64,000 nucleotides of DNA from Streptomyces ortus (GCF_026341275.1 NZ_JAIFZO010000002.1:2767264-2831263), one strand, 5' to 3'. Counted from the stretch's first letter, positions 33,327 through 42,411 are shown. The notes: a model not told the origin generated them from the letters alone. Numbers and translations are program-made.

Positions 33327-33414
33327 CGTCGGCCGCCGCCCCCTGGCTGCCGCCCGTCCGCTGCCTGACTGCCAGCTGCCGCCCGCCTGCTGTCTCACCG
33401 CCGCCAACCTTCGC

Positions 33415-33456
33415 CGCCTGACGCCTGACGCCTGACGCCTGACGCCTGACGCCTGA
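33415..33456 (+). repeat. Six tandem copies of CGCCTGA
   Basis: Perfect 7-bp unit repeated six times in the spacer between the methyltransferase and the ArsR gene. Likely a slippage-prone tract that varies between strains. Confidence 0.95.
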
Positions 33457-33524
33457 TCGCCGGCCGCCTGACCGCCGCCCCCTACCCGCCCGCCGGCGCC
33501 GCCGCCCGCCCCGACTTCAGGCGG

Positions 33525-33875
33525 TCACGCCTCGTCCCGCAGTCCCAGCCGCAGATGCTCCACGTGGTGCAGCGCCTGCTCCAGCAGCTCCGCCACATGG
33601 TGGTCGTACAGCGCGTACACGATCGACCGTCCGCGCCGCTCCCCGGCGACGAGCCCCAGGTTCCGCAGCAGCCGCAACTGGTGGGAGCACGCCGACTGTT
33701 CCAGGTCCGCCGCCTCGGCGAGTTCGCCGACCGCGCACGGGCCCTCCCGCAGGCGCGCCAGGATGCGCAGCCGGGACGGCGTGGCCAGGGCCTGGAGCGT
33801 CGCCGCGACGTCCGCGGCGCCGACGGCGTCCAGACGGTCGCGGACGCTGCTCTTCGCATCGACTCCATGCCCCAT
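33525..33875 (-). CDS. ArsR/SmtB metal-sensing repressor with alpha-5 zinc-type site
   Basis: This 116-residue winged-helix protein has the ArsR helix ELAEAADLEQSACSHQLRLLRNLGL. The C-terminal helix reads DHHVAELLEQALHHVEH, giving the D-x-H-x10-H-x2-H pattern of alpha-5 sensors such as CzrA and SmtB, which bind Zn2+ or Co2+ between subunits. A cysteine in the recognition helix is an extra possible ligand. It is divergent from a P1B-4 metal ATPase, with a matching operator between them. It should repress the ATPase gene and release on metal binding. Confidence 0.9.
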   Translation of the reverse strand: MGHGVDAKSSVRDRLDAVGAADVAATLQALATPSRLRILARLREGPCAVGELAEAADLEQSACSHQLRLLRNLGLVAGERRGRSIVYALYDHHVAELLEQALHHVEHLRLGLRDEA

Positions 33876-33928
33876 GCCGCCATCGTAGCGAGGCGCCCGC
33901 CCCGACTGCCCGAATCCATCGGCACAAA

Positions 33929-33942
33929 TGAAGATGTATTCA
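33929..33942. promoter_or_regulatory. ArsR/SmtB operator TGAA-N6-TTCA
   Basis: TGAAGATGTATTCA is the core of the operator class used by SmtB/CzrA-type repressors. Flanks extend the symmetry partly (ATGAA/TTCAT, then ACA/TGT). It lies 53 bp from the ArsR start and 11 bp from the ATPase start, so binding would block the ATPase promoter and possibly the repressor's own. Confidence 0.75.
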
Positions 33943-33953
33943 TGTGTTCCTGT

Positions 33954-35855
33954 ATGGTGGCGCCCGTGCAGCCCGCCGACACCCGTCTCCTCGCCCTGCC
34001 CGAAGCCCGTTGGGCCGCCGTCTCCACGGCGGCCTTCCTGCTCGCGCTCCCCTGCCAGCTGCTCGGCGCGACCGCCTGGCTGTGGGGCCCGCTGTACGCC
34101 GCCGCCTACCTGGCCGGCGGCTGGGAGCCCGCGCTCGAAGGGCTCAGGGCGCTCCGCGCGAAGACCCTCGACGTCGACCTGCTGATGATCGTCGCGGCGC
34201 TCGGCGCGGCCTCGATCGGCCAGATCATGGACGGCGCGCTGCTCATCGTCATCTTCGCCACCTCGGGCGCGATGGAGGCCCTGGCCACCGCCCGCACCGA
34301 GGACAGCGTCCGCGGCCTCCTCGGTCTGGCACCCCCGACGGCCACCCGGCTGCGCCCCGTGAGCGGCACGCCGGGAGAGGCGGAGGAGACCGTCGAGGCG
34401 GGTGCTCTCGCCATCGGCGACGTGATCCTCGTACGCCCCGGTGAGCGCGTCGGGGCCGACGGCCGCGTCCTCGACGGCGCGAGCGACCTCGACCAGGCGA
34501 CCATCACCGGCGAACCCCTGCCCGTACCGAAGGCGGTCGGCGACGAGGTCTTCGCCGGGACCCTGAACGGCACCGGAGCTCTGCGCGTCCGCGTCGAACG
34601 CGACCCCTCCGACACGGTCATCGCGCGGGTCGTCGCCCTCGTCGAGGAGGCGTCCCGCACGAAGGCGCCGACGCAGCTCTTCGTCGAGCGGATCGAACAC
34701 CGCTACGCGCTCGGCATGGTGGCCGCGACCGTCCTCGTCTTCGCGGTCCCGCTCGCCTTCGGCGCGGACCTCACCGGAGCGCTCCTGCGCGCGATGACCT
34801 TCATGATCGTCGCCTCGCCGTGCGCGGTGGTCCTGGCGACGATGCCGCCGCTCCTGTCGGCCATCGCCAACGCGGGCCGCCATGGCGTGCTCATCAAGTC
34901 CGCCGTCGTCATGGAACGCCTCGGCCGAACCGACCGGATCGCCTACGACAAGACCGGCACGCTCACCGAGGGCACCCCCCACCTCACCAAGATCCTCCCG
35001 GAGCCCGGACCCGGCTTCCCGGAGCACGAGTTGCTCTCCCTCGCGGCCCGTGCCGAACACCGCAGCGAACACCCGCTGGCCCGCGCGATCGTGGCCGCCG
35101 CGCAGGATCTTCCGCGCACCGCGACGCATGAGGAGGCGTACGACTTCCGGTCCGCGCCCGGGTACGGGGTCACCGCGACCGTGGCCGGACGCGAGGTGAC
35201 GGTCGGTTCGCCCGAGCGTCTCGGCGGGGGAGCGGCGGCCCCCGACACCGACGGCACGGCGGTCGTGGTGCGCGTGGACGGCGTACGCGCGGGCTGGCTG
35301 CTCCTCGCCGACCGGATCCGCCCCGGCGCCCCCGGGGCCGTCACCGCGCTGAACCGCCTCACCGCCGCCCCGCCCGTCCTCCTCACCGGCGACAGCCCCC
35401 GGGCCGCCCACTCCGTCGCCGAGCGGACCGGCATCCCCGCCGACGGCGTACGCGCCGGCCTCCTCCCGCACGAGAAGGCCGAAGCGGTACGGGACCTGGG
35501 CGGCCGGGTGCTGTTCGTCGGCGACGGGGTGAACGACGCCCCTGCCCTGGCCGCCGCCCACACCGGCATCGCGATGGGCCGGGCCGGTTCGGACCTGGCC
35601 CTGGAGACCGCGGACGCCGTACTGGTCCACGACGACCTCACCGCCGTCCCCAAGGCGGTCGCGCTCTCCCGCCGCGCCCGCCGGCTGGTCGTCCAGAACC
35701 TGTGTCTGGCGGGGGCGTTCATCGGCGTCCTCGTCGTCTGGGACCTGGCGGGCCACCTGCCGCTGCCTCTCGGCGTCGCGGGCCACGAGGGCTCCACGAT
35801 CCTGGTCGGACTCAACGGCCTGCGCCTGCTCCGGGAGAGTGCCTGGCGCGAGTAG
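33954..35855 (+). CDS. P1B-4-type heavy-metal transporting ATPase
   Basis: The protein of 633 residues is a P-type ATPase with a TITGEP actuator loop, the phosphorylation motif DKTGTLTEG, the HP locus (SEHPLARAI) and GDGVNDAPAL. Transmembrane helix 4 carries SPCA instead of CPC and the last helices carry HEGST. SPC plus HEGGS/T marks the P1B-4 subgroup, which exports Co2+, Fe2+ or Zn2+. No N-terminal metal-binding domain is present, also typical. Starts at 33942, 33954 and GTG 33966 are possible; 33942 would put the start inside the operator, so I prefer 33954. There is no clear Shine-Dalgarno, so the message may be leaderless. Confidence 0.9.
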   Translation: MVAPVQPADTRLLALPEARWAAVSTAAFLLALPCQLLGATAWLWGPLYAAAYLAGGWEPALEGLRALRAKTLDVDLLMIVAALGAASIGQIMDGALLIVIFATSGAMEALATARTEDSVRGLLGLAPPTATRLRPVSGTPGEAEETVEAGALAIGDVILVRPGERVGADGRVLDGASDLDQATITGEPLPVPKAVGDEVFAGTLNGTGALRVRVERDPSDTVIARVVALVEEASRTKAPTQLFVERIEHRYALGMVAATVLVFAVPLAFGADLTGALLRAMTFMIVASPCAVVLATMPPLLSAIANAGRHGVLIKSAVVMERLGRTDRIAYDKTGTLTEGTPHLTKILPEPGPGFPEHELLSLAARAEHRSEHPLARAIVAAAQDLPRTATHEEAYDFRSAPGYGVTATVAGREVTVGSPERLGGGAAAPDTDGTAVVVRVDGVRAGWLLLADRIRPGAPGAVTALNRLTAAPPVLLTGDSPRAAHSVAERTGIPADGVRAGLLPHEKAEAVRDLGGRVLFVGDGVNDAPALAAAHTGIAMGRAGSDLALETADAVLVHDDLTAVPKAVALSRRARRLVVQNLCLAGAFIGVLVVWDLAGHLPLPLGVAGHEGSTILVGLNGLRLLRESAWRE

Positions 35856-36289
35856 CCCCTACCCGCCTGGCCCGCGAAAAGGACCGGCCGCTTCCCGGGC
35901 CAGGCGGAGGCCGCCGCAAAAATCCCTGAAACGTACACAGAGTTTCCACATCGTTATGCCGATTGGCTCATTCCGCTCTCCGGGGTCCCGTAAGTTCGGA
36001 CCAAGGCAATTCGCGTCAGCAAAGCTGCGCGGTTCGGCATCGCGCGGCGGAGGGGGCTGCGCGGTGCCCGCCACTCCCCTTGATTTCCGGGGTGGAGGCG
36101 GTCGTCGGCCCCGGCCACGTCACTCTTGGGGCGTACGTCCGAGGCGGATGGTCCAATGCCCCATATCCTCGTGCGAACCCTCTGGTTCTCTTCGAATTCT
36201 CCCCGATCTCCTTTGAATTCGCTGGGAATCGGCCATGATCTGCCACTGAATGAACGATTCCGCTCCCACTCAGGCGTTGTCGGACGACT

Positions 36290-36400
36290 CCGGAGAGTAG
36301 TTGTGGCACGCCGATGCGCGCGACATCACTTACGAAGGGTTATGGTGGAAACCCCCCCTCGGGCCGGTCCGTCTCCCCCCCACGGACCGGCCCGTTTTTT
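36290..36400 (+). ncRNA. Candidate small RNA ending in a C-loop terminator
   Basis: The interval ends in a perfect intrinsic terminator and carries two C-tracts: AACCCCCCC after a GGGTT at about 36338-36358, and eight Cs in the terminator loop. Two C-rich loops are the hallmark of the actinobacterial 6C RNA family, but the first hairpin here is weak. The 5' end is a guess. Homology to 6C RNA is not established by eye. Confidence 0.35.
36361..36400 (+). terminator. Intrinsic terminator with C-rich loop
   Basis: Twelve-bp perfect stem GGGCCGGTCCGT / ACGGACCGGCCC, a C-rich nine-base loop, then GTTTTTT. It terminates transcription rightward, although the nearest upstream gene on that strand ends over 500 bp away. 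Confidence 0.85.
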
Positions 36401-36634
36401 CTGCCCCGACATGCGCCGGGCGTATGCCCGGCAGTCGCAGACGTGCCGAACCGGACGCCCTCGCTTCCGTCCCGCACACCGGCCCGTGTCGGGTCCACCC
36501 TCGGTCCACGCCCGGTCCGCGCAGGGCCCGCCCACCGGCCGGGAGGCCTTGTACCCCTAGGGGGAAGGGCGCTCCGGCGGGGGTAGGGTGTCGCCCTCGG
36601 GGACTGCCATCTGCACGGAGGGGCTGACGAAAAC

Positions 36635-37408
36635 GTGAACCTGCGCGACAACCTGCGCCGCTTGCTGGTCAGGTTCTATGCACGCAGGGTGGAAGGCCAC
36701 CTTGACCACGACCAGGTGCCCAAGCACATCGGGGTCATCATGGACGGCAACCGGCGCTGGGCGAAGGCCGCCGGCAGCACCGCCGCCCAGGGGCACCGGG
36801 CCGGAGCGCACAAGATCGAGGAATTCCTCGGCTGGTGCTCCGAGACCGACGTCGAGGTCGTCACCCTCTGGCTGTTGTCCACGGACAACTTCGACCGCCC
36901 GGAGGAAGAACTCGTACCGCTGCTCGGCATCATCGAGAACGTCGTGAGTTCCCTCGCCGCCGACGGCCGCTGGCGCGTGCACCATGTCGGCACGCCCGAC
37001 ATCCTGCCCTCGCGGATGCAGAGCGTCCTGAAGGAGGCCGAGGAGTCCACCGCGCACGTCGACGGAATACTGGTCAACGTCGCGATCGGCTACGGCGGCC
37101 GGCAGGAGATCGCCGACGCCGTGCGCTCGATGATCCTCGACCACGCCGACAAGGGCACCTCGCTGGAGAAGCTCGCCGAGGACGTCAGCGTCGACATGAT
37201 CGGCAAGCACCTCTACACCAGCGACCAGCCCGACCCCGACCTCGTGATCCGCACGAGCGGCGAGCAGCGGCTGTCCGGATTCATGCTCTGGCAGACGGCC
37301 CACTCGGAGTACTACTTCTGCGAGGTCTTCTGGCCGGCCTTCCGCAAGGTCGACTTCCTGCGCGCCCTGCGCGACTACGCGGCCCGCCACCGGCGCTACG
37401 GCGGATGA
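36635..37408 (+). CDS. uppS: Isoprenyl (undecaprenyl) diphosphate synthase
   Basis: The 257-residue cis-prenyltransferase has the signature HIGVIMDGNRRWAKAAG with the catalytic Asp, then GHRAGAHKIEEFLGWC, a STDNFDRPEEEL loop, and DLVIRTSGEQRLSGFMLWQ with the substrate-binding Arg residues. It condenses isopentenyl diphosphate units to the lipid carrier used in cell-wall synthesis, in the cytoplasm at the membrane. It starts at GTG 36635. Streptomyces often has more than one copy, so this could be a medium-chain or secondary enzyme. Confidence 0.93.
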   Translation: MNLRDNLRRLLVRFYARRVEGHLDHDQVPKHIGVIMDGNRRWAKAAGSTAAQGHRAGAHKIEEFLGWCSETDVEVVTLWLLSTDNFDRPEEELVPLLGIIENVVSSLAADGRWRVHHVGTPDILPSRMQSVLKEAEESTAHVDGILVNVAIGYGGRQEIADAVRSMILDHADKGTSLEKLAEDVSVDMIGKHLYTSDQPDPDLVIRTSGEQRLSGFMLWQTAHSEYYFCEVFWPAFRKVDFLRALRDYAARHRRYGG

Positions 37409-37749
37409 GGGACCGGGCGGCCCCGCCGCCGGGGGCCGCCGCGGGACCGGGGACTGGTCCTTTGGGGTGGAAGTAATGAGGAGTTCACCAGGGCGCCGTC
37501 CTGTGTGCTGGCATGGCATGGCTCGTTCGAGGGCATAAAGCCTCCAGGTCGACGCCCGAACCACGGGTGTCGGATCTCAGCGGACGGCACGGGGCCGTCC
37601 GCCCGGGAGGCCCTTTGCACCAGCGCGACCGTGCGGTCAGTACGGACGAGGCGGAGGGCCGGTTCACGGCCCGTGCATCGGTGCCGAAAACCGGTCCACC
37701 TCTCCTCCGTCGCTCCCCGACCTCATCCGAGGGGGTACGTCCTTCCGTG
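37409..37749. other. Intergenic region before phoH
   Basis: A 341-bp stretch without a supported gene. Short inverted repeats such as GGACGGC...GCCGTCC (about 37581-37597) are visible, but no confident terminator, promoter or riboswitch. The frame of the PhoH gene is open back to 37513, yet that part is unlike the family. Confidence 0.5.
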
Positions 37750-39072
37750 GTGACCAGCACAAAGCGCCGTATGCCAGACCGGCGCACCTATGTTCTCGAC
37801 ACCAGCGTCCTGCTGGCCGACCCGCACGCCATGAACCGCTTCGACGAGCACGAAGTAGTGCTGCCGATCGTCGTGGTCACGGAATTGGAGGCCAAGCGGC
37901 ACCATCCCGAACTGGGCTACTTCGCCCGGCAGGCCCTGCGTCTGCTCGACGAGTTCCGGGTGAAATACGGCCGCCTCGACGCCCCCATCCCCACGGGGGA
38001 GTTGGGCGGGACGGTCCGTGTCGAGCTCAATCACTCGGACCCCAGCGTGCTGCCGAGCGGCTATCGCCTCGGGGACAACGACTCCCGCATTCTCGCGGTC
38101 GCCCGCAATCTGCAGGCGGAGGGTTTCGACGTCACGGTCGTGTCGAAGGACCTCCCGCTGCGGATCAAGGCCTCCTCGGTCGGGCTCCTCGCCGAGGAGT
38201 ACCGGGCGGAACTAGCCATCACGGGCTCGTCCGGCTGGACCGGAATGTCCGAACTGACGCTCTCCGGCGAGCAGGTGGACCTCCTCTTCGACCAGGAGAG
38301 CCTGTACGTCCCCGAGGCGTCCGACTTCCCCGTCCACACGGGTCTGATGATCCAGTCCGAGCGCGGCAAGGCGCTGGGACGTGTGACGGCCGAGGGCAAC
38401 GTCCGGCTCGTACGCGGTGACCGGGAGGCCTTCGGCATCAAGGGCCGCAGCGCGGAGCAGCGCATCGCGCTGGATCTGCTGCTCGACCCGGACATCGGGA
38501 TCGTGTCGATGGGCGGGCGGGCCGGCACCGGGAAGTCGGCGCTCGCCCTGTGCGCGGGCCTGGAGGCCGTGCTCGAACGGCGCCAGCACCAGAAGGTGAT
38601 GGTCTTCCGGCCGCTGTACGCGGTCGGCGGGCAGGAGCTGGGCTATCTGCCCGGTTCCGAGTCCGAGAAGATGGGCCCCTGGGCGCAGGCGGTCTTCGAC
38701 ACGCTGTCCGCGGTCACCAGCCGCGAGGTCATCGAGGAGATCACCGCGCGCGGCATGCTGGAGGTCCTGCCGCTCACGCACATCCGCGGCCGTTCCCTGC
38801 ACGACGCGTTCGTGATCGTGGACGAGGCACAATCCCTGGAACGGAACGTCCTGTTGACCGTTCTGTCCCGAATCGGCTCGAATTCACGGGTCATCCTGAC
38901 CCATGACGTGGCCCAGCGGGACAACCTCAGGGTCGGGCGGTACGACGGAGTGGTGGCCGTCGTCGAGAAACTGAAGGGGCATCCGCTCTTCGCGCACGTC
39001 ACCCTCACCCGCTCCGAGCGGTCCCAGATTGCCGCCCTTGTGACCGAAATGCTGGAGGACGGGCAGATCTGA
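37750..39072 (+). CDS. PIN-PhoH family ATPase
   Basis: The 440-residue protein has an N-terminal PIN-domain nuclease-like unit ([16 protein letters not shown] with acidic residues; [14 protein letters not shown]) and a C-terminal PhoH ATPase ([13 protein letters not shown] as Walker A near residue 260; [17 protein letters not shown] as Walker B). PhoH2-type proteins combine RNA unwinding and RNase activities. GTGs at 37747 and 37750 are adjacent; I use the second. No small antitoxin-like gene precedes it. It is monocistronic with a hairpin downstream. Confidence 0.9.
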   Translation: MTSTKRRMPDRRTYVLDTSVLLADPHAMNRFDEHEVVLPIVVVTELEAKRHHPELGYFARQALRLLDEFRVKYGRLDAPIPTGELGGTVRVELNHSDPSVLPSGYRLGDNDSRILAVARNLQAEGFDVTVVSKDLPLRIKASSVGLLAEEYRAELAITGSSGWTGMSELTLSGEQVDLLFDQESLYVPEASDFPVHTGLMIQSERGKALGRVTAEGNVRLVRGDREAFGIKGRSAEQRIALDLLLDPDIGIVSMGGRAGTGKSALALCAGLEAVLERRQHQKVMVFRPLYAVGGQELGYLPGSESEKMGPWAQAVFDTLSAVTSREVIEEITARGMLEVLPLTHIRGRSLHDAFVIVDEAQSLERNVLLTVLSRIGSNSRVILTHDVAQRDNLRVGRYDGVVAVVEKLKGHPLFAHVTLTRSERSQIAALVTEMLEDGQI

Positions 39073-39079
39073 TCCCACC

Positions 39080-39116
39080 TGCCACCACCCGTCCCGTCTG
39101 TCCGACGGATGGTGGC
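39080..39116 (+). terminator. Imperfect terminator hairpin after phoH gene
   Basis: Arms GCCACCA / TGGTGGC with an inner CGTC / GACG pair, just past the stop. No T-run. Confidence 0.45.
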
Positions 39117-39508
39117 CGCACGGCAGTTGGCGCCGTCCGGCAAAGGCGAAGAGCCTAGCCGGGCGGCGTCGTCGTGCGCGCTCGTTTCCGAAAAACTTCT
39201 GAGGCAAACGAGGTGTGAGCTTTCACACTCAGCACAGAATTGCCTCCCGGCGCCGGGGTACGGCAGAGTCTCACTCCTGTCAGGCCCCGCATACGACACA
39301 CCTGTACCCCCAGCGGCACAGCACAGCAAAAACCTCAGAACTCCATAACGCCGTCGTATGCCGCCCGCGCACCAAGCGGCGCTCCCCGCAGGGGAGTTGC
39401 CCATCGGGCCCGTGCCTCCCGTGACCCCGCAGTTGGGAGGCCAGTGTCAAGGGGCAAGATTGCGTCCGCGAGGGTCACCTGTAGCGGTCGATGCTGGAAG
39501 GAAACCGT
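39117..39508 (+). other. Long leader region of the transglycosylase-like gene
   Basis: About 390 bp with no gene. It contains an inverted repeat GTGTGA / TCACAC (39213-39228) and several G/C-rich hairpins nearer the gene (39381-39440). Long leaders are common before cell-wall hydrolase genes in Streptomyces, some with c-di-AMP riboswitches, but I could not fit the conserved segments of that riboswitch here. Confidence 0.4.
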
Positions 39509-40216
39509 GTGAGCCGGATTTCGGTCCGTGGGCTCGCAGTGGCCTCGGCCACCGCAGTCACCGCTGTCGGCGCTGTTACGGGTGTTGCCTCGGGCAGCAC
39601 CGCATCGGCGAGCGATGACGCCGAGGCAACGGCGAGCGGCGCCACGCTCCTCGCGGACATACCCGCGGGCGCGCAGGCGCAGGTGCAGACCGCCTCTCTG
39701 ACTCAGCAGGCCGACTCCCAGGCCATCGCGGCTGACGCGACAGCCAAGAAGGACGCCGAGGCAGCCGCGCGCAAGCAGGCGGCCAAGGACGCGGTCGCCA
39801 AGCAGAAGGCCGCGGAAGCCGCGGAGAAGGCCGAGAAGGAGGCGAAGGAGCGCAAGGAGGCCGAGAAGGTCGCCAGCCGCTCCGCCACGCGCGACGCCTC
39901 CAGCTTCACCGTGAAGGCGTCGTACACCGCCGCCGAGGTCCAGGAGATGGCCCGCCAGCTCGTCCCGGCGGACCAGTTCGCCTGCTTCAGCCGGATCGTC
40001 GACCACGAGTCCAGCTGGAACTACCAGGCCGACAACCCCACCTCCGATGCGTACGGCCTGATGCAGGCCCTGCCGGGTTCGAAGATGTCCTCGGCCGGTG
40101 CCGACTGGGCGACCAACCCGGCGACGCAGATCAAGTGGGGCCTGAGCTACATGGACGGCCGTTACGGCAGCCCGTGCGGGGCCTGGGACTTCTGGCAGGC
40201 CAACAACTACTACTGA
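39509..40216 (+). CDS. Secreted lytic-transglycosylase-like protein (SLT fold)
   Basis: This 235-residue protein has a signal peptide (ISVRGLAVASATAVTAVGAV) and an Ala/Lys/Glu-rich coiled coil (about residues 75-125). A C-terminal lysozyme-like domain follows: CFSRIVDHESSWNYQADNPTSDAYGLMQALPG carries the catalytic Glu (HESSWN), and QIKWGLSYMDGRYGSPCGAW ends the fold. It should cleave peptidoglycan or act as a secreted wall-remodelling enzyme. The GTG at 39509 follows GGAAGG; the ATG at 39491 is a less likely alternative. A hairpin terminator follows. Confidence 0.88.
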   Translation: MSRISVRGLAVASATAVTAVGAVTGVASGSTASASDDAEATASGATLLADIPAGAQAQVQTASLTQQADSQAIAADATAKKDAEAAARKQAAKDAVAKQKAAEAAEKAEKEAKERKEAEKVASRSATRDASSFTVKASYTAAEVQEMARQLVPADQFACFSRIVDHESSWNYQADNPTSDAYGLMQALPGSKMSSAGADWATNPATQIKWGLSYMDGRYGSPCGAWDFWQANNYY

Positions 40217-40237
40217 GCCGTCGGCTCAACCTCGCGG

Positions 40238-40266
40238 AGCCCTTCACCGTCCTACGGTGAGGGGCT
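40238..40266 (+). terminator. Terminator hairpin
   Basis: Twelve-bp stem AGCCCTTCACCG / CGGTGAGGGGCT with one G-T pair and a 5-base loop, 22 bp after the transglycosylase gene stop. Confidence 0.75.
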
Positions 40267-40347
40267 TCTGCCATGTACGGTCGGTGCCGACGTCTCCAGG
40301 GACTCCAGGGAGGAGTGGTGGGGAGCAACGGGGGAAGAGGACGGTTC

Positions 40348-41679
40348 ATGTCGCGAGTACCAGGGTGGTTCGGCCGGATCGGTGCCGGACTCACCGAAGT
40401 GGGAGAACGGCTGGACGCGCGACGCGCGGCAGCGGAGAAGGAAGACGAGCTCGACAAGGACGACGCGGTCGGTACGGACGCCTCGTCCCCGTCCCTCGCC
40501 GGGGCGTCCCCCGACGGCCCGGTCGTCCATGTCCGCCCCGATCCCGCCACCGCGGTTCCGTGGGGGATGCGGGTCGCCGCCGAGGCCGGCTGGCGGCTGC
40601 TCGTCCTCGCGGGCACCGTATGGGTGCTGATGCGCGTCATCAGCACCGTACAACTGGTCGTCCTGGCCTTCGTCGCCGCGCTGCTGATCACCGCCCTGCT
40701 CCAGCCCACGGTCGCCCGGCTGCGCAGATACGGGGTTCCGCGCGGCCTCGCCACCGCGCTCACCGCGATCCTCGGCTTCGTCATCATGGGGCTGGTCGGG
40801 TGGTTCGTGGTCTGGCAGGTCCTGGAGAACATCGACAACCTCGCCGACCAGATCCAGGACGGCATCGACGAGCTGCAGCGCTGGCTGCTGAAGAGCCCGT
40901 TCCATGTCACCGAGGACCAGATCAAGGACATCGCCAAGAGCCTGCGCGAGGCGGTCGGGGCGAACACCGAGGAGATCACGTCCGCGGGCCTCGAAGGCGT
41001 CACCGTCATCGTCGAGGCGCTCACCGGCATCCTCCTCACGATGTTCTCGACGCTCTTCCTCCTCTACGACGGCAAGCGCATCTGGGAGTGGACGCTCAAG
41101 CTCGTCCCGGCGGCGGCGCGTCCGGGGGTCGCGGGAGCGGGACCGCGGGCCTGGCGCACGCTCACCGCGTATGTCCGCGGCACGGTGATAGTGGCTCTGA
41201 TCGACGCCATCTTCATCGGGCTCGGCATCTTCTTCCTCGACGTCCCGATGGCCGTTCCGCTCGCCGTCTTCATCTTCCTCGGCGCGTTCATCCCGCTGGT
41301 CGGCGCGGTCATCTCCGGCGCGCTCGCGGTGGTCGTCGCCCTCGTCACACAGGGCGTCTTCACGGCGGTCATGACCCTGGCCGTGGTGCTGGCCGTCCAG
41401 CAGATCGAGGGGCACATCCTGCAGCCGTTCATCCTCGGGCGGGCGGTGCGGGTGCATCCGCTGGCCGTCGTCCTGTCGGTGGCGGCGGGTGGGATGGTGG
41501 CGGGGATCGGCGGTGCGGTGGTCGCCGTGCCGCTCGTCGCGGTCGCCAACACGGTGGTGGGGTACTTGCGGTCGCACTCGCGTGAGACGGCGCTGCGGCA
41601 CTCGCCGGCGCCCCGCGGGGCAACGGCGGTGGCCGCGTCCCCGCCCCCACCTCCGGAGGACACGCCACCGCCGGCGTAG
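40348..41679 (+). CDS. AI-2E family (YdiK/PerM) membrane permease
   Basis: The 443-residue protein has about eight predicted helices. Family marks are VVLAFVAALLITALLQPTVARLRRYGVPRGLATAL, a long amphipathic outer segment (DQIQDGIDELQRWLL), LFLLYDGKRIW and the C-terminal IFLGAFIPLVGAVISG with QQIEGHILQPFILGRAVRVHPL. Some members export ions or quorum signals, but the substrate here is unknown. The tail is Pro-rich. ATG 40348 has GGAAGAGG upstream; GTGs at 40315 and 40318 are alternatives. Convergent with the AhpD gene. Confidence 0.87.
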   Translation: MSRVPGWFGRIGAGLTEVGERLDARRAAAEKEDELDKDDAVGTDASSPSLAGASPDGPVVHVRPDPATAVPWGMRVAAEAGWRLLVLAGTVWVLMRVISTVQLVVLAFVAALLITALLQPTVARLRRYGVPRGLATALTAILGFVIMGLVGWFVVWQVLENIDNLADQIQDGIDELQRWLLKSPFHVTEDQIKDIAKSLREAVGANTEEITSAGLEGVTVIVEALTGILLTMFSTLFLLYDGKRIWEWTLKLVPAAARPGVAGAGPRAWRTLTAYVRGTVIVALIDAIFIGLGIFFLDVPMAVPLAVFIFLGAFIPLVGAVISGALAVVVALVTQGVFTAVMTLAVVLAVQQIEGHILQPFILGRAVRVHPLAVVLSVAAGGMVAGIGGAVVAVPLVAVANTVVGYLRSHSRETALRHSPAPRGATAVAASPPPPPEDTPPPA

Positions 41680-41688
41680 GACGTTCCT

Positions 41689-41777
41689 CGCCCCCGCCGC
41701 CCCTACCCGTTCCCGACCGGGGGTTCGGGGGCAGCGCCCCCGAGTACGTGACGGGGAGGGTAGGGGCGGCGGGGGCG
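41689..41777. terminator. Large bidirectional hairpin
   Basis: A perfect 20-bp inverted repeat (41689-41708 and 41758-41777) encloses a smaller GGGGGC / GCCCCC hairpin near 41726-41741. It lies between two convergent genes. Confidence 0.75.
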
Positions 41778-41793
41778 GGGAGAAGCCGCGGAG

Positions 41794-42327
41794 CTACTCC
41801 GCCAGGATCTCCTCGGAGTCCAGCGTCACCCCCACCGCCTGCACCACCGCCGCGATCTTGAACGCCTCCTGAATGGTCTCCCGGCCGACCCCCGCCCCGC
41901 GGAGCACCCGCTCGTGCGAGTCAAGACAATCCCCGCACCCGTTGATCGCGGAGACGGCCAACGACCACAGCTCGAAGTCGACCTTCGCCACCCCCGGGTC
42001 ACCGAGGACGTTCATCCGCAGCCCGGCCCGCAACGTCCCGTACGCCGGATCGGAGAGCAGATGCCGCGTGCGGAAGAAGACGTTGTTCAACGCCATCTTC
42101 GCCGCCGCGGACTTCGCCGCCGTGTACGCCTCGGGCGACAGCTTCGCGTTCGCCTCCTCCTCCAGCTCCCGCAGCACCCGCGGCGACCGCGAGGCGATGG
42201 CGCACGCGAGCACCGTGCCCCACAGCTGCTGCTGCGGAAGGCCGGAGTCGCCGATGACCGAACCGAGGTTCAGCCGCAGGTCCTTGGCGTACTCCGGAAT
42301 CGCGGACTTCAGCGCGTCGAGGGACAT
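41794..42327 (-). CDS. ahpD: Alkyl hydroperoxide reductase AhpD-like
   Basis: This 177-residue carboxymuconolactone-decarboxylase-fold protein has the redox centre [15 protein letters not shown] (CxxC with the downstream His) and matches AhpD in length and in the N-terminal [19 protein letters not shown]. In actinobacteria AhpD passes electrons to the peroxiredoxin AhpC. The usual ahpC and oxyR partners are not adjacent in this window: the next gene is an ABC permease on the same strand behind a hairpin. Confidence 0.92.
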   Translation of the reverse strand: MSLDALKSAIPEYAKDLRLNLGSVIGDSGLPQQQLWGTVLACAIASRSPRVLRELEEEANAKLSPEAYTAAKSAAAKMALNNVFFRTRHLLSDPAYGTLRAGLRMNVLGDPGVAKVDFELWSLAVSAINGCGDCLDSHERVLRGAGVGRETIQEAFKIAAVVQAVGVTLDSEEILAE

Positions 42328-42411
42328 GGGTCACTCACCGGCCTTTCCCATGGGGTGGACGCGGATGATCGTGGCACAGGGTGGATGGAACATGGAGCAG
42401 GGAAACGCTGA

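Larger units (their letters stand above)
35856..36634. other. Long intergenic region before uppS
   Basis: No protein-coding gene is supported in these 779 bp; the frames present are Pro/Arg-rich shadows. The stretch 35930-36310 has noticeably lower GC than its surroundings, as regulatory DNA often does. A strong intrinsic terminator sits at 36361-36400 with no gene just upstream on that strand, pointing to a small RNA. From 36401 to 36634 I see only C/G-rich sequence and a GGAGG 16 bp before the uppS GTG. Confidence 0.5.

Noticed and set aside
37750..39072. Toxin-antitoxin module with the PIN-PhoH protein
   Set aside because: No small antitoxin-like gene lies upstream; the 341-bp gap shows no supported frame.
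39117..39508. c-di-AMP (ydaO) riboswitch before the SLT-type gene
   Set aside because: The expected conserved purine-rich segments could not be aligned; only generic hairpins are seen.
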